Positions 48,174 to 62,310 of a stretch of 64,000 bases of DNA are shown one piece after another. Every line of letters begins with the position of its first letter. Position 1 is the stretch's first letter. This DNA is from Anisakis pegreffii. Lineage: Eukaryota > Nematoda > Chromadorea > Rhabditida > Anisakidae. Both the position numbers and the translations under genes were made by a program. A model generated the notes under the pieces. The model saw nothing but the letters and a program-made list of their open reading frames with translations, was not told the DNA's origin and did no database searches. The DNA lies in NCBI GenBank assembly GCA_035041965.1, contig JAPYMA010000631.1, positions 1 through 64,000 on the forward strand. The letters run 5' to 3'.

Positions 48174-51100
48174 AATTTCAGACAGTTTTCAACTTTCACA
48201 TGAATATTCGGTTATCGTTCAATCGGAACTTTCCGTATGAATCAATCAGTACGAATTTATCAAAACAAATAAACGTTCAGTGAAATTATGATCATATGAA
48301 ACACGACGCATTGAACATGCCCAACGTAACCATACATTAATTCAACGAACACAATCGCATCTTCAACAAATCTCAACTTCAAAGAATACTTAAGTTGAAC
48401 CATCACAACCTCAAATAGCCCATCCCCCACCATTTATGAAAAAATTATTATACAATAATATTATATCGAATATTGAAGCCGCCAAAACAATTGGCGTCGA
48501 TCCAACGTGGTCGCACTATGGGTGTGTGGATGAACTAGACAATGGGCGTGTACATAAATACAGAGAGCAACGTGCGTCAGCGGTTTTCACACGTCTGGAA
48601 ACAGAAGGGAGCATGTGCTTGCGATGGTGAGAGCAACCACAGATGGACGACGATTCGTGCGATTTAGACACCGTCAAACAGAGAGAAGGAATGATTCAAG
48701 CAAATCAAAGCGCCACTTTGAGCTATGCACACTCAAACTGATCTACAGCTGTTAGTGTTAGGTGCAAATATGACGGTGATTCCGCTCTCGCTCTCAAATT
48801 CGCATCGTTCCAAAAATCGCTCACTTCGCTGATTTCTATCGTGGTCATTACCAGCAATAAGTTTTGTGGTCATCACGGAATTGAAACATGAAACGAACAG
48901 GGAACACAAAGACTTGAACAACATTATAAGAAGTATTTATCCAGATAAAACGATAAAAAAAAGCGAAACCACTTTCACGTGACGTGCGTTCGTTTGCACT
49001 GTTCGAGCTCGTTGATCGGGCTGACCAATGCGTGCCAGGAACTCCAAGTGATACGTATTGAAGATGGGCTTACAAGAAACACCTAAATAGTACATTTAAA
49101 GTATCCTGAATCATATTTGCTGTACTAAACGAACAAAGGTATGACAGCGGTAGGTTAACTTGATAGAACTGTATGGTACGATTCAGCTGCGTTGGAAGTG
49201 CTGCCATTATTGTGTTTATAGCAAAGAAGCAACTGACTGAAACTATAATTCGAAATCTAAAGGAGCAAGTTCAGTAGCAAATATGCTGGAAGATATTATC
49301 ATATAACTAAAGCAGCATTAGATTATTGACGAGGTTGGCTTATCAGGGCTTGAATTGTTTTCCGATGGAAGCGTCGTAAAAATTTAATCGTGTGACTAAA
49401 TGTTCGAACTGTATTTTAACAAGAAAAAAAATTTGTTTGTCAAAATCTCGTCACCAAAATCTATAGAAAGTTTTTTGCCATCTTAGTGATCTCTTTATTT
49501 TGATAAAATTTTTCTTATTTTTTCTTCTTAACTACCCTTTTGTGACGCTGTCTCGTTCGTTTACCAAAAACGCATGAACTTTTTACAGTCTCGATATATT
49601 TAAATTACTGCCTTACCAATTACCAGTTAAATAAATTACCAATAAAAGCTCGAATGTTCATGATTCCTCTTAAAAATTACATGGCAACTATAAGGAATAC
49701 CAGATAAATGAATCACAATCAAACGAGTGAATAAATCAATGAATCAGTTGAATAAACGAACCCGATCAGAATCACCCTCCGAACTACCACTGTTTCAGTA
49801 AACTTTTTTCGAAAGGAATATTGTCGGGAAATTTTGTTTCCGTAAGTTTTGAAAGTATAATTTTTTGGATTTTTAAAGATTGGATATTACTTTGGTTTAA
49901 GAATGATCGGATACTGCATTAAGAAAAGAAATTTAAAAAGGATTATACCTTCTTTTCTCACTATGACATGTCTTCTCGTTACGTTCCAGAAATTTTGTTT
50001 TCATACCTTTTAAAAGAAAGATTGTATGATGAGTTTGATTATACGTTTTGTGGCGTATATGATGAGACGTGTCTAAACTTGAAACCCCTCACCTTTGCTC
50101 GCGTCTCACTCTGTTGTTAAGTTGCAGATCGTTCAACTTCGATTTGTTAAAGGATGATTTTCTTTTGTTCGAATGATGGTAGTGAGGGTTTCATCATAGT
50201 GAGGATTTCGTACTATGTTTCAATTATAATCGTACGTTTTAATAATCATAATTAAATGGCTATAGTAATTATAATTATTATAACTTACGAAGAAATCTAA
50301 TAATCATAATATCGCACTAATAACATGTGATGAACAGTGCACCGATCGAATCTATGAACAGAACCGAATACAGTCATCGGAGATTATGGATATTGTATCA
50401 AAAAATACCAGCTAATGATATCATCAACTACGACTCGAGTTGCTAGTGTTGCATATACGGGTTGATAAACATGCATATTACATTCCCATTTCTAGAATTT
50501 GATATGTTTTAATAGACTCGAACTACTCCACTCTTTTCTATTTCTTGAATGACACCAACTATAACGTGACCTCAACAACCACTCCACTCTGCTCAATGAG
50601 TATCAGCTGACGACATCAACTATAAAACTCAACAAGTTTATTGTACTCTGCTCCTTTCTTGCTTCTCGAGGTATGAAAACCGCTGACGCGTGTTGCTCTC
50701 CCTCTGTCTTTATACACGCCCATTGTCTAATTCGGCCCACACTGCAAAGACGAGCCATATACAACTACACGTAAAATTGTATATTATTTATCACTTTCAG
50801 CCCGAATGGAGGAGAGAGAAAGAAGGCGGGGAGAGGGGGGGGTTGAGGAGGTACCTTAGCCAGAAACGCTGGAGACGAGTTTGTTGGGTTGAACTCTGCA
50901 TCCCTTGCTATGAGTGATAAGCAAGGAAAATTGGCAAGGTATGATGTCGTCGTGGTGTTACTGTCCAAAAGTTTTATTCAAAAACGTGACCAGTATGTTC
51001 TTTCCGGATTGAAGCAGTTAAGTGATATCATATGAAAAAAAAAACGCATTCCATTTTTTGTCAAATTTTGAAAACGCATCACATGTCTTGGAAGTTTCTT

Positions 51101-52080
51101 ATAAGCTCTCTTTTTTGTTGAAATTTATGATTAATTTGTAAATTTGTGAAAAAGTGTTTGTTCAAGGTACATTGTATTTGTGTGTGTGTTCGTAATGACG
51201 TTAATTTTGTAGAATTAGTTTAAATAATTCAGCGCAAAACAATACACTCCACTGTAACAATAGCTCAGCATTTAATGTGTTTTCCCTTGACCGATTGTCG
51301 TTTAAGACAACCGTCGGTATCGGCTTTTATTAATATACACACATACACACACTGTATTACTCTTTACATAGTTTGCCTTGAAACATAGGAAATGCGCATC
51401 CAACAGCAAGCAGATTGCACTGAATTCATTGGACTTCATCGTTTTATACCAGGCAATCACCGATCACACATAAATGAATATGGGTTGCGTTAAAAAATTT
51501 ATTTTTTAGTTCGTTTCTGCATATGGTGATGGTGTAGGTTGTTAAACTTCATGCATTGGATTTTCGTATTTTTATAGCATGACTGTGTTCATCTGTTATA
51601 TGCCATAATGCACCGCATCTAGTCGTGATCATCAACCAACCTCTGTGTTTAGAAAACGCAGAAGCACTCGATTCGATAACGTAACGTGTTATGAACGACC
51701 GTTTCAACGCTCTAGTTTCCACTCTAAGCCATCAGTTTTTTTTTCCGATATCATTTGAATCGTTGTCATACTCCATTGTTGACATTACTATCCCGGAGAA
51801 AGCGGAACAAAGTTTTTCGTTTTTTTTTTGAACCCACGAAATTGCAGAATGAAGAGAGTGTTATTTCTTGTAGATTTTCTGTGAAAATGTGTATTCGTAG
51901 TATGAAGTTGCATAAAACTCTGCATTTGTTTCTACTTTTTCTGCGGTACTCATGCAAGCAGCATTCGATTCTAGGTTATAGTAAGTTGCCATAGCCCCAC
52001 ACCCCACTGCGTTTGCATCCATGATCAAATCGCGATTATGTGGTTGAAATTAATTCTCTCTGTGTAAAGATGTATTTTAT
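48174..52080. other. divergent intergenic region between NELF-A and VANGL
   Basis: About 3.9 kb without a recognisable gene. It should hold both promoters. A pyrimidine-rich stretch at 48419-48431, a G-rich stretch at 50810-50860 (GGCGGGGAGAGGGGGG) and a TGTG run near 51178-51190 stand out. An exon of the 5' UTR of VANGL may lie here, since its first coding exon follows an AG acceptor. ORFs at 50690-50968 on both strands arise from the G-rich patch and are not supported. Confidence 0.4.
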
Positions 52081-52087
52081 GTTGCAG
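52081..52087 (+). promoter_or_regulatory. AG acceptor just before the VANGL start codon
   Basis: TATGTTGCAG precedes GTGCA and then the ATG at 52093, so only 5 nt separate acceptor and start. It is either a spliced-leader acceptor or the end of a 5' UTR intron. Confidence 0.5.
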
Positions 52088-52092
52088 GTGCA

Positions 52093-55000
52093 ATGTCAGT
52101 GGTGTCTGAAAATTCAACTAGACGTCCATCACAGCGGAATATACGCTCTGCGAGAAGCAGTTTACCCAGAGGGCGCGTTAGCTCATCGGATGTCACGGCA
52201 CCGTTTCTTGTACCTCATTTTTCTGCAGCTGCCAGTGAAGTGAGTGTTTGTTTTTTCTTGATACTATTCTTTTATCTTTTTTTTGGTTCAATCACTCTTT
52301 TTCAAAATGATGTCTTACGCAGTGTGGCACCGAATGTTAGTTTCAGTTCTTCAACAGAAATCTGCTTTCATTTTGAATCCATCAGATCCGCTGCGCTGCA
52401 TGTTTCTATGAAAATTTTTTCTGATTGAAATATTCATTGCGGAATGTTCTCTACGATGTATGCAGCATTCTAGGTCTTACTGACGCTAGAGAGTATCATT
52501 CAAAAAAGTGTGATATAAGTTTTCATTTAGATACAGGCTGCTGGTGATGGTAACCGACGCAAAATCCGGTCTAGTCTGAAAGGCATCAGATTCATCCCAG
52601 AAACTGGGTCTTTTAGAAAATATTTCAAAACTTTTGAGTCGGTGACAGTTTCTAAATTCCAGGAATTTGAAATTCTTTGACATATGTCAAGGTCTAGGAT
52701 CGATAACCGACTGAATAATTTCTGGAAACCGAAATGCGTGCGAACCGGAATTCAGTCAGTCAGTTATCGATCAGCTAAAACTTTTAGTTTCTGCCGACTG
52801 AAAGTGGGTTGGTTGTCATCATTGCAGTCTGCTGCACTGTTAGTTGCTAACGCCAGATATTTAAAGGTGATAGTCATGAATCTACTTTGTAGGGTATTAA
52901 AGCAAGTTGTGATGAAGATAATTGGGCTGAAAACACCACAGTCATAACGGGTAATACAAGCGAACATTCGTATAGTGGTGCGGCAGATCGTGCATTCGTC
53001 GTACCTGTGGGTCGAGTTGTTGCCAGAAGATGCTCTCGTTTACTCTGGCTTTCTAGTGCACTCTTCATTTCGTTACTTTCTATCGCATCCTCACCTACTA
53101 TGGCATTGTTGCCATTTGTTCTCAGATATACAGAATTTGAATGGCCTGAGGTATGTTCTCTTTCAATTTGTTGATTGTTTTTGTCTTAAAAATTGATAGC
53201 CTGAAGCAGCATCACATGCTATGTCATGTCGTATCGAAATCTGTCGGTTACGGCACCTATCTATCATAAATTGCCTAGAACTTTTTGTGATTTAAATATA
53301 CTGTAGCTAGTGTACCAACAGTGAACCGAAATATTTTCAATATTACTCATACATTCATTTATCGTGTTTTTGGGCGAATGACGGATGGGATAGGACAAAG
53401 CTGGTGTATAGTTGTGCAATTTTTGAGGTATGGATGAATTCAATTTCAGGTAGTATGTTTGGCTGATTGTCAAGGATTATTATTAAACATGACGATGAAA
53501 ACGTTGCTGTTGATAGCCGCCTTATGGGCAATGTATTTTCGACGTGCGGCTGCAGATATGCCACGCTTATTTGTGCAGCGTATAGCATTAATATTTTGTG
53601 TATTATTTATTCTGTTCGCATTTTGGTTGTTCTACGTGGTTCGCGTTATATTGGAACGTCAAAATGATTATCGCGTTGTTGTAACGTATTCGTTATCACT
53701 TCTCGACGCACTGCTCTATTTTCACTATATTTCGGTGATCATTCTCGAAATACGTCTGTTAAGACCCGAATATGTTGTTAGTGTTGTACGTGACCCCGAC
53801 GGTCAATCGCGTACATTCACTATCGGACAAATGAGTATTCAACAAGCTGCTGTTCATGTGTTACGTACCTATACAGCTAAATTTCCTTCGTATAATCCAC
53901 ATCTTGACAAGACCACTTCGGGTGTATCGCGATTTCGATCTGGTATTTTATTAGTTTCGTTTCATTTTGTTTTTACTTTTTCTGTTGTATAATGTTAGAA
54001 TGAACTGACTCTTGATCATGAAAAGCATTTCAATACAATTCTTTTTGCAGCAAGAATCATTCGTTGTTTTAGTATTATCTTTTTTCGTCTTTAAGTAGGT
54101 ATTTATATATAATTGCTTCTTTTATTTCTGTATGAAATTTTGATCTTCCAATAGACGAGTTCACTTCCACAAGACAATTTATGACATCAGTTTAGTTTTA
54201 ACATCGTTACCGTATGAGAAAAAAAGCTGACAGTAATCCAAAAGTTATCGAATCTGAAGTGTGAACGTTGCTAAATACAGTAACCGTTTCACGTTATATT
54301 CACTAAAGATATGACTGTTCAGGTGTATCACAATCATCGGGTGGCTTCAAAATGTATGATATCGAAGGATTAGGTACTGACTGTACCATCTCAGAGGCGA
54401 ATGCTCGTGTTCTAATGGAAGCAGCTGCGAAACGTCGCGTTGGTGGCCATAATGAACGTTTTCATGAAATTATGGAATGGGAAAGACGACTTCAAAAACG
54501 TAAATATCGACTGATTAGTACCACCGAGGATGCGTTTGCTGGTGTTCAAAGTGTTGCGGCTAACAGCCCTCAGAATCAGGTTATTTTCTATAATTATCTC
54601 AGGTCTAGTTTGGACCGGTCTCGTCTCTTGTCATAATCATGATAGTAATAATCCAACCTGTTAGCTAATCAGCCGAGTAGAAACCTATCACAAGTAGCTT
54701 ACCTCTCATCAGCATATTGTGTTATTCATTACAGTTCATCTGTCAGTTTTGGATTTTTTCTTTCTCCAGGTACAACTTTCATTGGTTTTAAAACGGAAAC
54801 CAGTTGGCTGAATCGAAAACTCATAACTGCGTAAAAATCTTCGTTGTTTAATGATAAATGTAGTCGGCACTGTATGGTGTGGGTATCGGTAATGCGCCAT
54901 TGATGTTTTCGATCAGCAGTTGACAATGCATGCCATTATTGCATTCGTTTTCAGATTCTAAGCGAGCCGATGGAAGCAGTTGGTGCTGCTCAAGCAGTTT

Positions 55001-55712
55001 TCGCGGTCATTGCACGTCCACTAAACAAGTATCTTAAACTGACTCGTCAGCAACCTCGTCATACAGCTGATCAAGTGGTCGCTCATTTGGCTCGTTGTTT
55101 ATCTCTACGATTTTCAGCTACCACTTTCCTTCAACGTTTCTTCGCTCCCAAATTTCCATTTCCGGTTTGTTTTTCAGTGTTTTATTGAGCCATTTCATGC
55201 ACAAGTTGATTGTTTCAAAGCGATTCGCTTATGTTTGTTTTTTCAAATTAAATTTTTCTGTGATCCATCTTGCTCTTCAATTGTTCAAATGATCATTTCG
55301 ACGTATTTCTTTGAGCGTTTTTTCGTGCAGTCGAGAACTGTAAAAGTTTGGATTATTCCAGTCGTTTACTAAAGCCAGTGTGCTAAATTAAGAATATTTG
55401 TATTATTAATGTGTTATCCGTAAGGTTTTTAAATAATTTTTCCCCTATTCCTCATTCAAAATATGGAATAATTCGATAAATGAATTGAAGGATCGAATTG
55501 ATGAATCGAAGTGGTCAATAATAAGTAATCAACGAGCATCTGAGGCAATACGACATGATACAGTATTTGTTTTACGATGTCATCAAAAAGATGATGATGC
55601 AGGTGTTCAGCTGTTATGTTCGTTTCATTCACTGCCATTTTTCAATCTTACCGAGCAACAGTCATTAACGTCGAAGTTCGCTCTTAAAATAACTCCTGAA
55701 TCAACTGTCTGA
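52093..55712 (+). CDS. Van Gogh/Strabismus planar cell polarity protein (VANGL)
   Basis: VANGL is a four-pass plasma-membrane protein of the core planar cell polarity complex that binds Prickle and Dishevelled. Exons are 52093-52239, 52531-52641, 52893-53150, 53450-53942, 54323-54579, 54955-55164 and 55491-55712; phases all fit, sum 1698 nt, 565 residues (human VANGL2 521). Exon 2 is the least certain: its donor is GTGACA and only VT-IQA-like similarity supports it. Residues about 93-114 (DEDNWAENTTVITGNTSEHS) keep the Ser/Thr phosphorylation cluster (human DDNWGETTTVVTGTSEHS). TM1 is at about 136-160, and TM2-4 lie between about 188 and 270 (LWAMYFRRAAADMPRLFV; SLLDALLYFHYISVIILE). The cytosolic domain contains RVGGHNERFHEIMEWERRLQ, where human has the conserved HNELYYEEAEHERR, and KLTRQQ. 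It ends FALKITPESTV, a class I PDZ ligand (human ETSV). Confidence 0.96.
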
Positions 55713-58700
55713 CAATCTAATTTATTGAAAATTTCCTCATCGATGAGGCGTATGTTTTCTTAGAATATGTTTTTAATAAGAAGCAGTTAAAATATTCATA
55801 AAAATCACTCAACGGTTCGCTTTTCCACCACCCTCATGAGTGTTCCATGCAAACGATGGTCAAGAAAGACTATTTTATCGTTTGATAATCTATCGCAATT
55901 TTTAAAAGCTCCTTTATTAATTCATATTATAGATGAAATGAATGTTGCTGTTATTACTGTTATCATCATATCATTTTCATCAACTTTCCGTCACCAAATC
56001 GTCTCTTACTCTTCTATAAAAATTAATTCTGTATGTATCTTTCGCTCTATATCTTTCATTACTTATACATACATACCACTGAAGTGTCTCATCTTAACAA
56101 TCCCATACTCTTACCTCAATTACGCTTTCGGTCTCTTCGCTGTCTTACATCTGTTCGCTTTTACAGCTAACCATATTATATATTGTTTGTACCAAAGGAA
56201 ATTGGGCAAATTAACGCGAAAAGCTGCCATCGTTAATCCTTAAATCGTTAGAAAATTTTCCGACCGTTAAATTCATTACCTCAGTGCTGCCGCTGACTTC
56301 AAATCAACGCAAATTTCTCCGATAATGCCGCCGCTAAGTTCGAAACTAGCGATAGTTTCCATTCATTTGTTATCATTAATCATTAATTCCATTTTTTCCC
56401 AAATTCACATTCCTCCATTTTAAAAATTTTTCCAAATTCTATGTAAAAATTCTCATTGTACCGTTTCCTTCCTTAGACTCATCCCACTTCAGTTTGCTTC
56501 ATAGTTTCTTTTCTGTATGGAACAGTTTCCAAATATAATTGGGATAGTTGAGGGTTTTTTTTGCAAGTATTTCCGAGAGGCACAAAAGTATTTGAACAGA
56601 CAACGAGTATCTGGTGAACGAGAATAGAGATGTTGCGTTCATTTTCCGGGGCTGGTTTTGGTCTGCTGTCGAAGTCGTCAGCATGTTGATCACTGCATTC
56701 CATCAGACAGTTTAGATCGCTTGTCTTTGCTTATATCTTTTTTGAAAATGAATGCGTCAAAGTAGGTTTTGAAATTATTATTTGACAAAAATGATCATTT
56801 TGAATCTGATTGTATTTACTTACATACTAGAATAGAGAGGTTGCTTCCTCATTATACGCAAATTTAAACGCTCATTGGAAATGAACCTTATCTGATGGAA
56901 TGGTCGACGAAACGTTCTTGTGCCTCTTAGGATACTTGTCAGCGTTTCATGGAACCATTTCTGAGCCCTTTTTTGCAGCTTCCCACGTATTTTGCTTTCC
57001 TGTTCCCAAATATTACCAGTGAAATTATTTATGCAATTTTTTAAACTCAAATTAATAAATTCAGTCCCACTTTTTGCCCTACAACGCTGTCGTTATGAGT
57101 AAACATTAAATTACGTGACGTTTCATGCCTCCACTTTTATATGACATATCTACTGACTTCGGATGAGCCTAAACTACCTTCTAGGCTTACGCTCCAAGCC
57201 GCATGCTTAAGTCATAGTCCTAAGCCTAAAGTTGTTCGCATCATGTTCCGAAATGTTTAGTCGCCTGAATGTGAACAATATATTGTTGAATCAGTTAAAA
57301 GTAAGAAGAAAATGATTTTAGCGACAGTTTCCCTTAATCCACGAGCCAAAAATAATTAGCAGGTGAAGTCTTCGATGAAAGAATTAACCTGTTTGTTAGC
57401 AACTTAGCCGTTAACGCATTAATGCCTACCACCAAAAGACGTAGTTGCTATGGAACGCTGAATCAAGATCGATACAGATTAGATGCATTATTAGCAACTA
57501 TTACTGCTATAATAAGCTTTAGTTGTTTGTAGTTTTATTCTCGTATTTTATCTTTAAGTTGGATACTTTCGTTCAAATTGAAGTGTTTCGCACCGTATTT
57601 GCTTTATTTGTTGTTCTCATAATTGGTGCTGTATAGAGTTGCTTTTTTCAATATGTGTATGTATTATGATGATATTATTTCCGCACGGTTCAATCGCAGC
57701 TTGAATATTATTTTGCAGATATTTCTTAAGTTGACTGCACATTCTCGTAATGATCTTTTCCTGGTCTCTTCGTTTTGTTTTGATGTTCCTTTGTTAATAA
57801 TCACTGTTTGCGATAATATGTATACTGTTTATTCTGCCAATACATATGATAATCGTTTCTTAAATTTTTGTTCCAATGTTGTTCTTTTCATCTCCTATGC
57901 TACCATTTTTCGTGCAATTGTACTTCGATGTTCATTCGTTGTTCTTTTTATTTCGTTATCTATTTTCGTTTTCAAAACGATGATCTTTTCCCATTCTGGA
58001 AGAAGTTCTTTTCCTAAAGCTTTTATCCAGTAAAATATAACTGATTTGAAAGCGTTCTATTGGTTGGCTCAAAATTTCTTTTTTTCATATGCTGAAAGTT
58101 CAGTTGCATATGCGAAGCAACTGAAAGCTTCCTATCATATTAGAATTTCTGGTTGTTCTAAGGAGGAAAAACGCATTGTATTGTTCGTGCAGCATTTCTG
58201 AATTCAGTGCGCATCTATAATGTGCTGTACTTGCGACCAATATCCGCAAGTTGTATATTTTTTTCCAGTATTTGTTTTCTATTTTCCTTTCATCGGTTAA
58301 CATCAACTAATTTCTTAAATTGCATGTACCTTCTGTGCCTAACGTTATTTTTCAAGTTTTACCGTCAATTATTCACTATTGTCTCATCACTGGTTGAAAT
58401 GCTTGATTACATTCAAATATTCACAAAGAGTTGAGCAACTTGTTTTAAATTATGCAATGAAATTGCTTCGCAATTTGAAGACAATAATTTGGTTAGAGTA
58501 ACGTAACTTCAAATCTCATGTAACCCAATTAAAGTTTAGACTGTGCAGTTCAATTTGATATGTCAAAATAAGCGATCTGAAAGTTCGTTCTTCGTCTATC
58601 TACTAATAAATTCAGCTGTAGAGACAAACAAGATCGCTGTGTTTTGATAACCCTACAAATTCATATTCAATATCTTTCTAAAATATGTTTTACGATATCA

Positions 58701-61700
58701 GTTCAACGTTGAAAATCACCTAAAAGAGTTGTTTTCAACAAATCAATCTATTGGACTCTTTCATTTTACATTAATCTGTTCCTATGAATTTACCGTTTTT
58801 GATGTGTTAACTGATGAATTTCATTGACGTTTTTAACTTGTATTGCTGAATGAATGGTTTTTCGTCTGATATCATCCAGTTGTTCATTATCCTTTAATTC
58901 ATATATTTGCGTATCTCTGTATATATGTATATGTTACGGGATTGGTATGTTCAATTTGTGATCAGTGTGCACTGAAACACTATCAATATTGCGTTTCAAT
59001 AAGGAACCTTGTACACTTCCATTCAATTTTGAAAACCTAGATAATCGACCTGAATGTTAATGGCAATTTGTTATTTCGTGAATCAGAAATTCTAAAATCA
59101 ATGAGATCGTATCAAATTGGAATGAACCTCGTGAAAATTTTCCTACCATCTTGAGAAACCAAGAAGAAAAGGAGAGACATGACAGTTGAAGTTCGTCATA
59201 TAAGAGAAGGAAATGTGCTTCCGAGATGACACTGAGGTGATCATATGGGTAAAGTTAGAAATGTTTTTCTTTGCATGTTCATTCGCGAGTGCATATGATC
59301 AAAATTTGTTTAGCGACTTGCAATGAGTGTACGGTGTTCAAGTGCACACTTCTTAGGGTCAATTCCGCGAACATAGATGTTGATTGCCGACAATAATAAT
59401 AATAATAATGATAATAATATACTAGTGACTGATGATGCCTTTCTAAGTGGCTCTTTGATTCTCACTTGATCAGTATTTGTTGATTTATATCACCGTTGAA
59501 ATGGAATTTCGTTTTTGTTTTTCCGTTTCGAATTGTTCAGTAATCCGTTCTTGCATTTTCTTTGAAATCGGTATTATCCACAAATAAATGCTGCTCTTGT
59601 CGATCAGTTATCTGATTTATATTCTTGCCACAACGGCCACTTCCTCGAACGAATGAATCTTAGTTTTTTTTTCGCTCTAAAGACAATCAGACAAATAAGT
59701 TTGGTTACCAATTTATGTTTTCTCGGCAAATCAGTAAGAAAATGAATTAGAACAGATGCATCGCGGGGATCATTCAGATATGATGCGTACTGTTGTCATT
59801 TAAATGCTCTCAAACCAGCTGCAGACACATTCTGGGAGTTGATAGGTACTTTAAGGAATTTGCATTGATGGGGAGGTACGAAATTAATGGGTGGTAGGTG
59901 TAGTAGGATTCGTTGTAAAATAAAAAGTTAAAAAGCATGAGATTCATCGTGGAACAAAATATATGTGGTTATGTGATGAGTCGAATCGTCTTTTATGGCT
60001 AATTTTCAATGTAGATGTTCTTCGGAGGCTATCGAGAACAAATTGTTATGCAAAACCTTGAAATATTGTTTGCGTTGCTCGGATATCACATCAGGAAATT
60101 TTGCGATTTATTATGTTATCGACAACCACAGTTCACGTGGATGAAAGACACCGTAATTCAGTTGTTGCCTTATTGGGGTAGAGGTATTCGACGAGGAAAC
60201 TGCCAGTTTATCGGATTTGGAAATAATGTCGAGAAATAAATGATCATTAGGTAATTCAATGACATGTATTGTACTATTTAGCTTGAGGAATTTTAAGATG
60301 GAGCCACAAACTCCCTTATGGACATTAAAAGTGATACTGCTTGGTACGGTAGCTTCATGAAATGGAAAAAAAACGTGGAAAACAGCCTTGACAATGCATA
60401 ATGAGAACAAGCTGTTTTATACGAAATTGGGATGAGACGGAACTTATGGAAGAAGTACGCCACCCACGTCGTTGCACAAAGCAATATTTTAGATTTTGTA
60501 AAATTAGTGAATTGAAAAGAGGAAAGGAACATTTCAGAGGGTTTTGTTTATTCCATGAGCTGATTCAAACAAGGTTTTGTATGTTCTATTCTAAAGTGTC
60601 TTTCAACCACTTTCTTCGGTAATGCCTTTTTTGTCTTTCGAATTCTCAGTTCTATTTCGATTCAAGTTTTGTTTTGAGAAATCGTTCGATTCTTTCTTTA
60701 TTATTCCATTCTGTATTGCTAATGTTCTCTGTGTTCATGATTGTTTCTGTATGATTCCACTCTTCTTCACCCAAAAATTGTTTTCGGATAGTGCACGAAC
60801 AGAGCTGAACAGAACTATTCATGATTGTTTACTAGATCCCCTCTCGCATTTTTTGAAGCGAAAATCGAAGGTTTTTTCAACTGATCCTTCAAATGAGTAG
60901 AAAATTTGCCGATCATCTCCCAAATTTTTAAGAGGAGATGTACGATTAAATTTCCAAATCCTGCGTTGCATTCACACGGTATTTATTCATCAAGAAGATT
61001 CATGCTGCACGGAAGGAAAATCCTTCAATCCAAAACACTTCGGCGCAATGTTGTTTAAAACATTCAGACACTGTTTATAATGTCTGTCCATGAAATAAAC
61101 TAATAGTAAAAAATCAGGAGTATTAATCACAAAACAAGTTTGGATGAGGTAAAGTACTATATTTTTCTAATGGAACCCTTTCAAAGCATCATAAGAGAGA
61201 GACGTTGACCAAGAACACCAAGTTTGAGATTTGCAACCGTTTCTTGGCGATGAGATTTTCATTCACTTCTTCGGCTGTTTTTCATGTAAAGATCTCGCTC
61301 ATAAACTCAACTCTTTCTCATCAAGTGTCAATGTTATAATATGTTATACAAATCTCCAACATGATATGTCTGAAACTATAATTCGATTTTTGCTTTGGAC
61401 TTTACATGCTACCTTGCTTTATGGATGGAGAAGAATGCACTTTAGGCTGCATGAACGTTTGAAAAGAACAAATTTGTCCGTATGCGTTATGGAACAATGA
61501 TTGGTCGGAATAAAACGTTTTGGCGTTGGATATCTCGGTATAAGAATTTCAGTTAGGCACCAACAGACACGTGAGAGACCCTGTTTGTTTCAGATGTGCA
61601 GGATCTAATCTTAAACTTTTGCTTCGTACGCTTATAATATTCCAAAACGGCTAGATCCAGAACCTCTTGTATTCATTCAGAGTACACTAAAAGCTGAACT

Positions 61701-62310
61701 TTGGTTTGTTGTCCATCAATCTCACATTATTAGACTTATGCATCGGCTTCACGCGTTGTATTCCATTTTGTTTTTGTGATCTATTTTGCACTCAGAAATT
61801 TCTGTCCGTATATATGAAACGGAACGATTCCATTAAATATTTATTACCTTAAATCAAACGCGAATCGATCAATAAGTGAATATATATCGCAATGACACGA
61901 AAATAAATATTCTTAATCGAAATTCAACGCTTTTTTCTTCATTTTTCAAATACTTCTTTATCTTTTGAGAACGCCAAATTTTTGATTCTTTCTTCTTAAT
62001 CCATGTAAATATTCACTATTTTTATATTTTTGTTAGTTTATAAGCGTGTGATTTTGATACTCCTGTGTATTTCTTTATATTTACAATATGAATGCATTTT
62101 AGACATCTTCAGAATGAACTCAGCCTCTCGGTCAGCGAATGTATTAGAACCTTTCTTTTTTAGATGTCATAATCTTTGTGAATTAATTGGATGTAGTATC
62201 TTGATTTTTCTTTTGGGTATTTCGGAGCAAAAGCTTTTCGAAAGAGAGCGACTTCAGCTGGTTGAAAAAACTGAGGAAATGCAACTATGTTCAATTATGG
62301 CCACAAATAA
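55713..62310. other. intergenic region, no gene recognised
   Basis: 6.6 kb without a supportable gene. Contents seen are AT-rich sequence with many T-rich ORFs, decayed CTAAGCC words at 57.17-57.23 kb, and an AAT microsatellite at about 59394-59420. ORFs of up to 136 codons at 55836, 57623 and 60015 have neither splice structure nor recognisable domains. The ORF at 55836-56243 could be VANGL 3' UTR. Confidence 0.4.

Noticed and set aside
53467..53667. Alternative-frame ORF inside VANGL exon 4
   Set aside because: It is a shadow of the transmembrane exon. The VANGL frame matches the family throughout.
55836..56243. 135-codon hydrophobic plus-strand ORF after VANGL
   Set aside because: T-rich sequence yields hydrophobic residues in any frame. 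There is no family match, and it is probably VANGL 3' UTR or intergenic.
57623..58033. 136-codon hydrophobic plus-strand ORF
   Set aside because: The same T-rich composition effect, with no motif such as DRY or NPxxY that would suggest a receptor.
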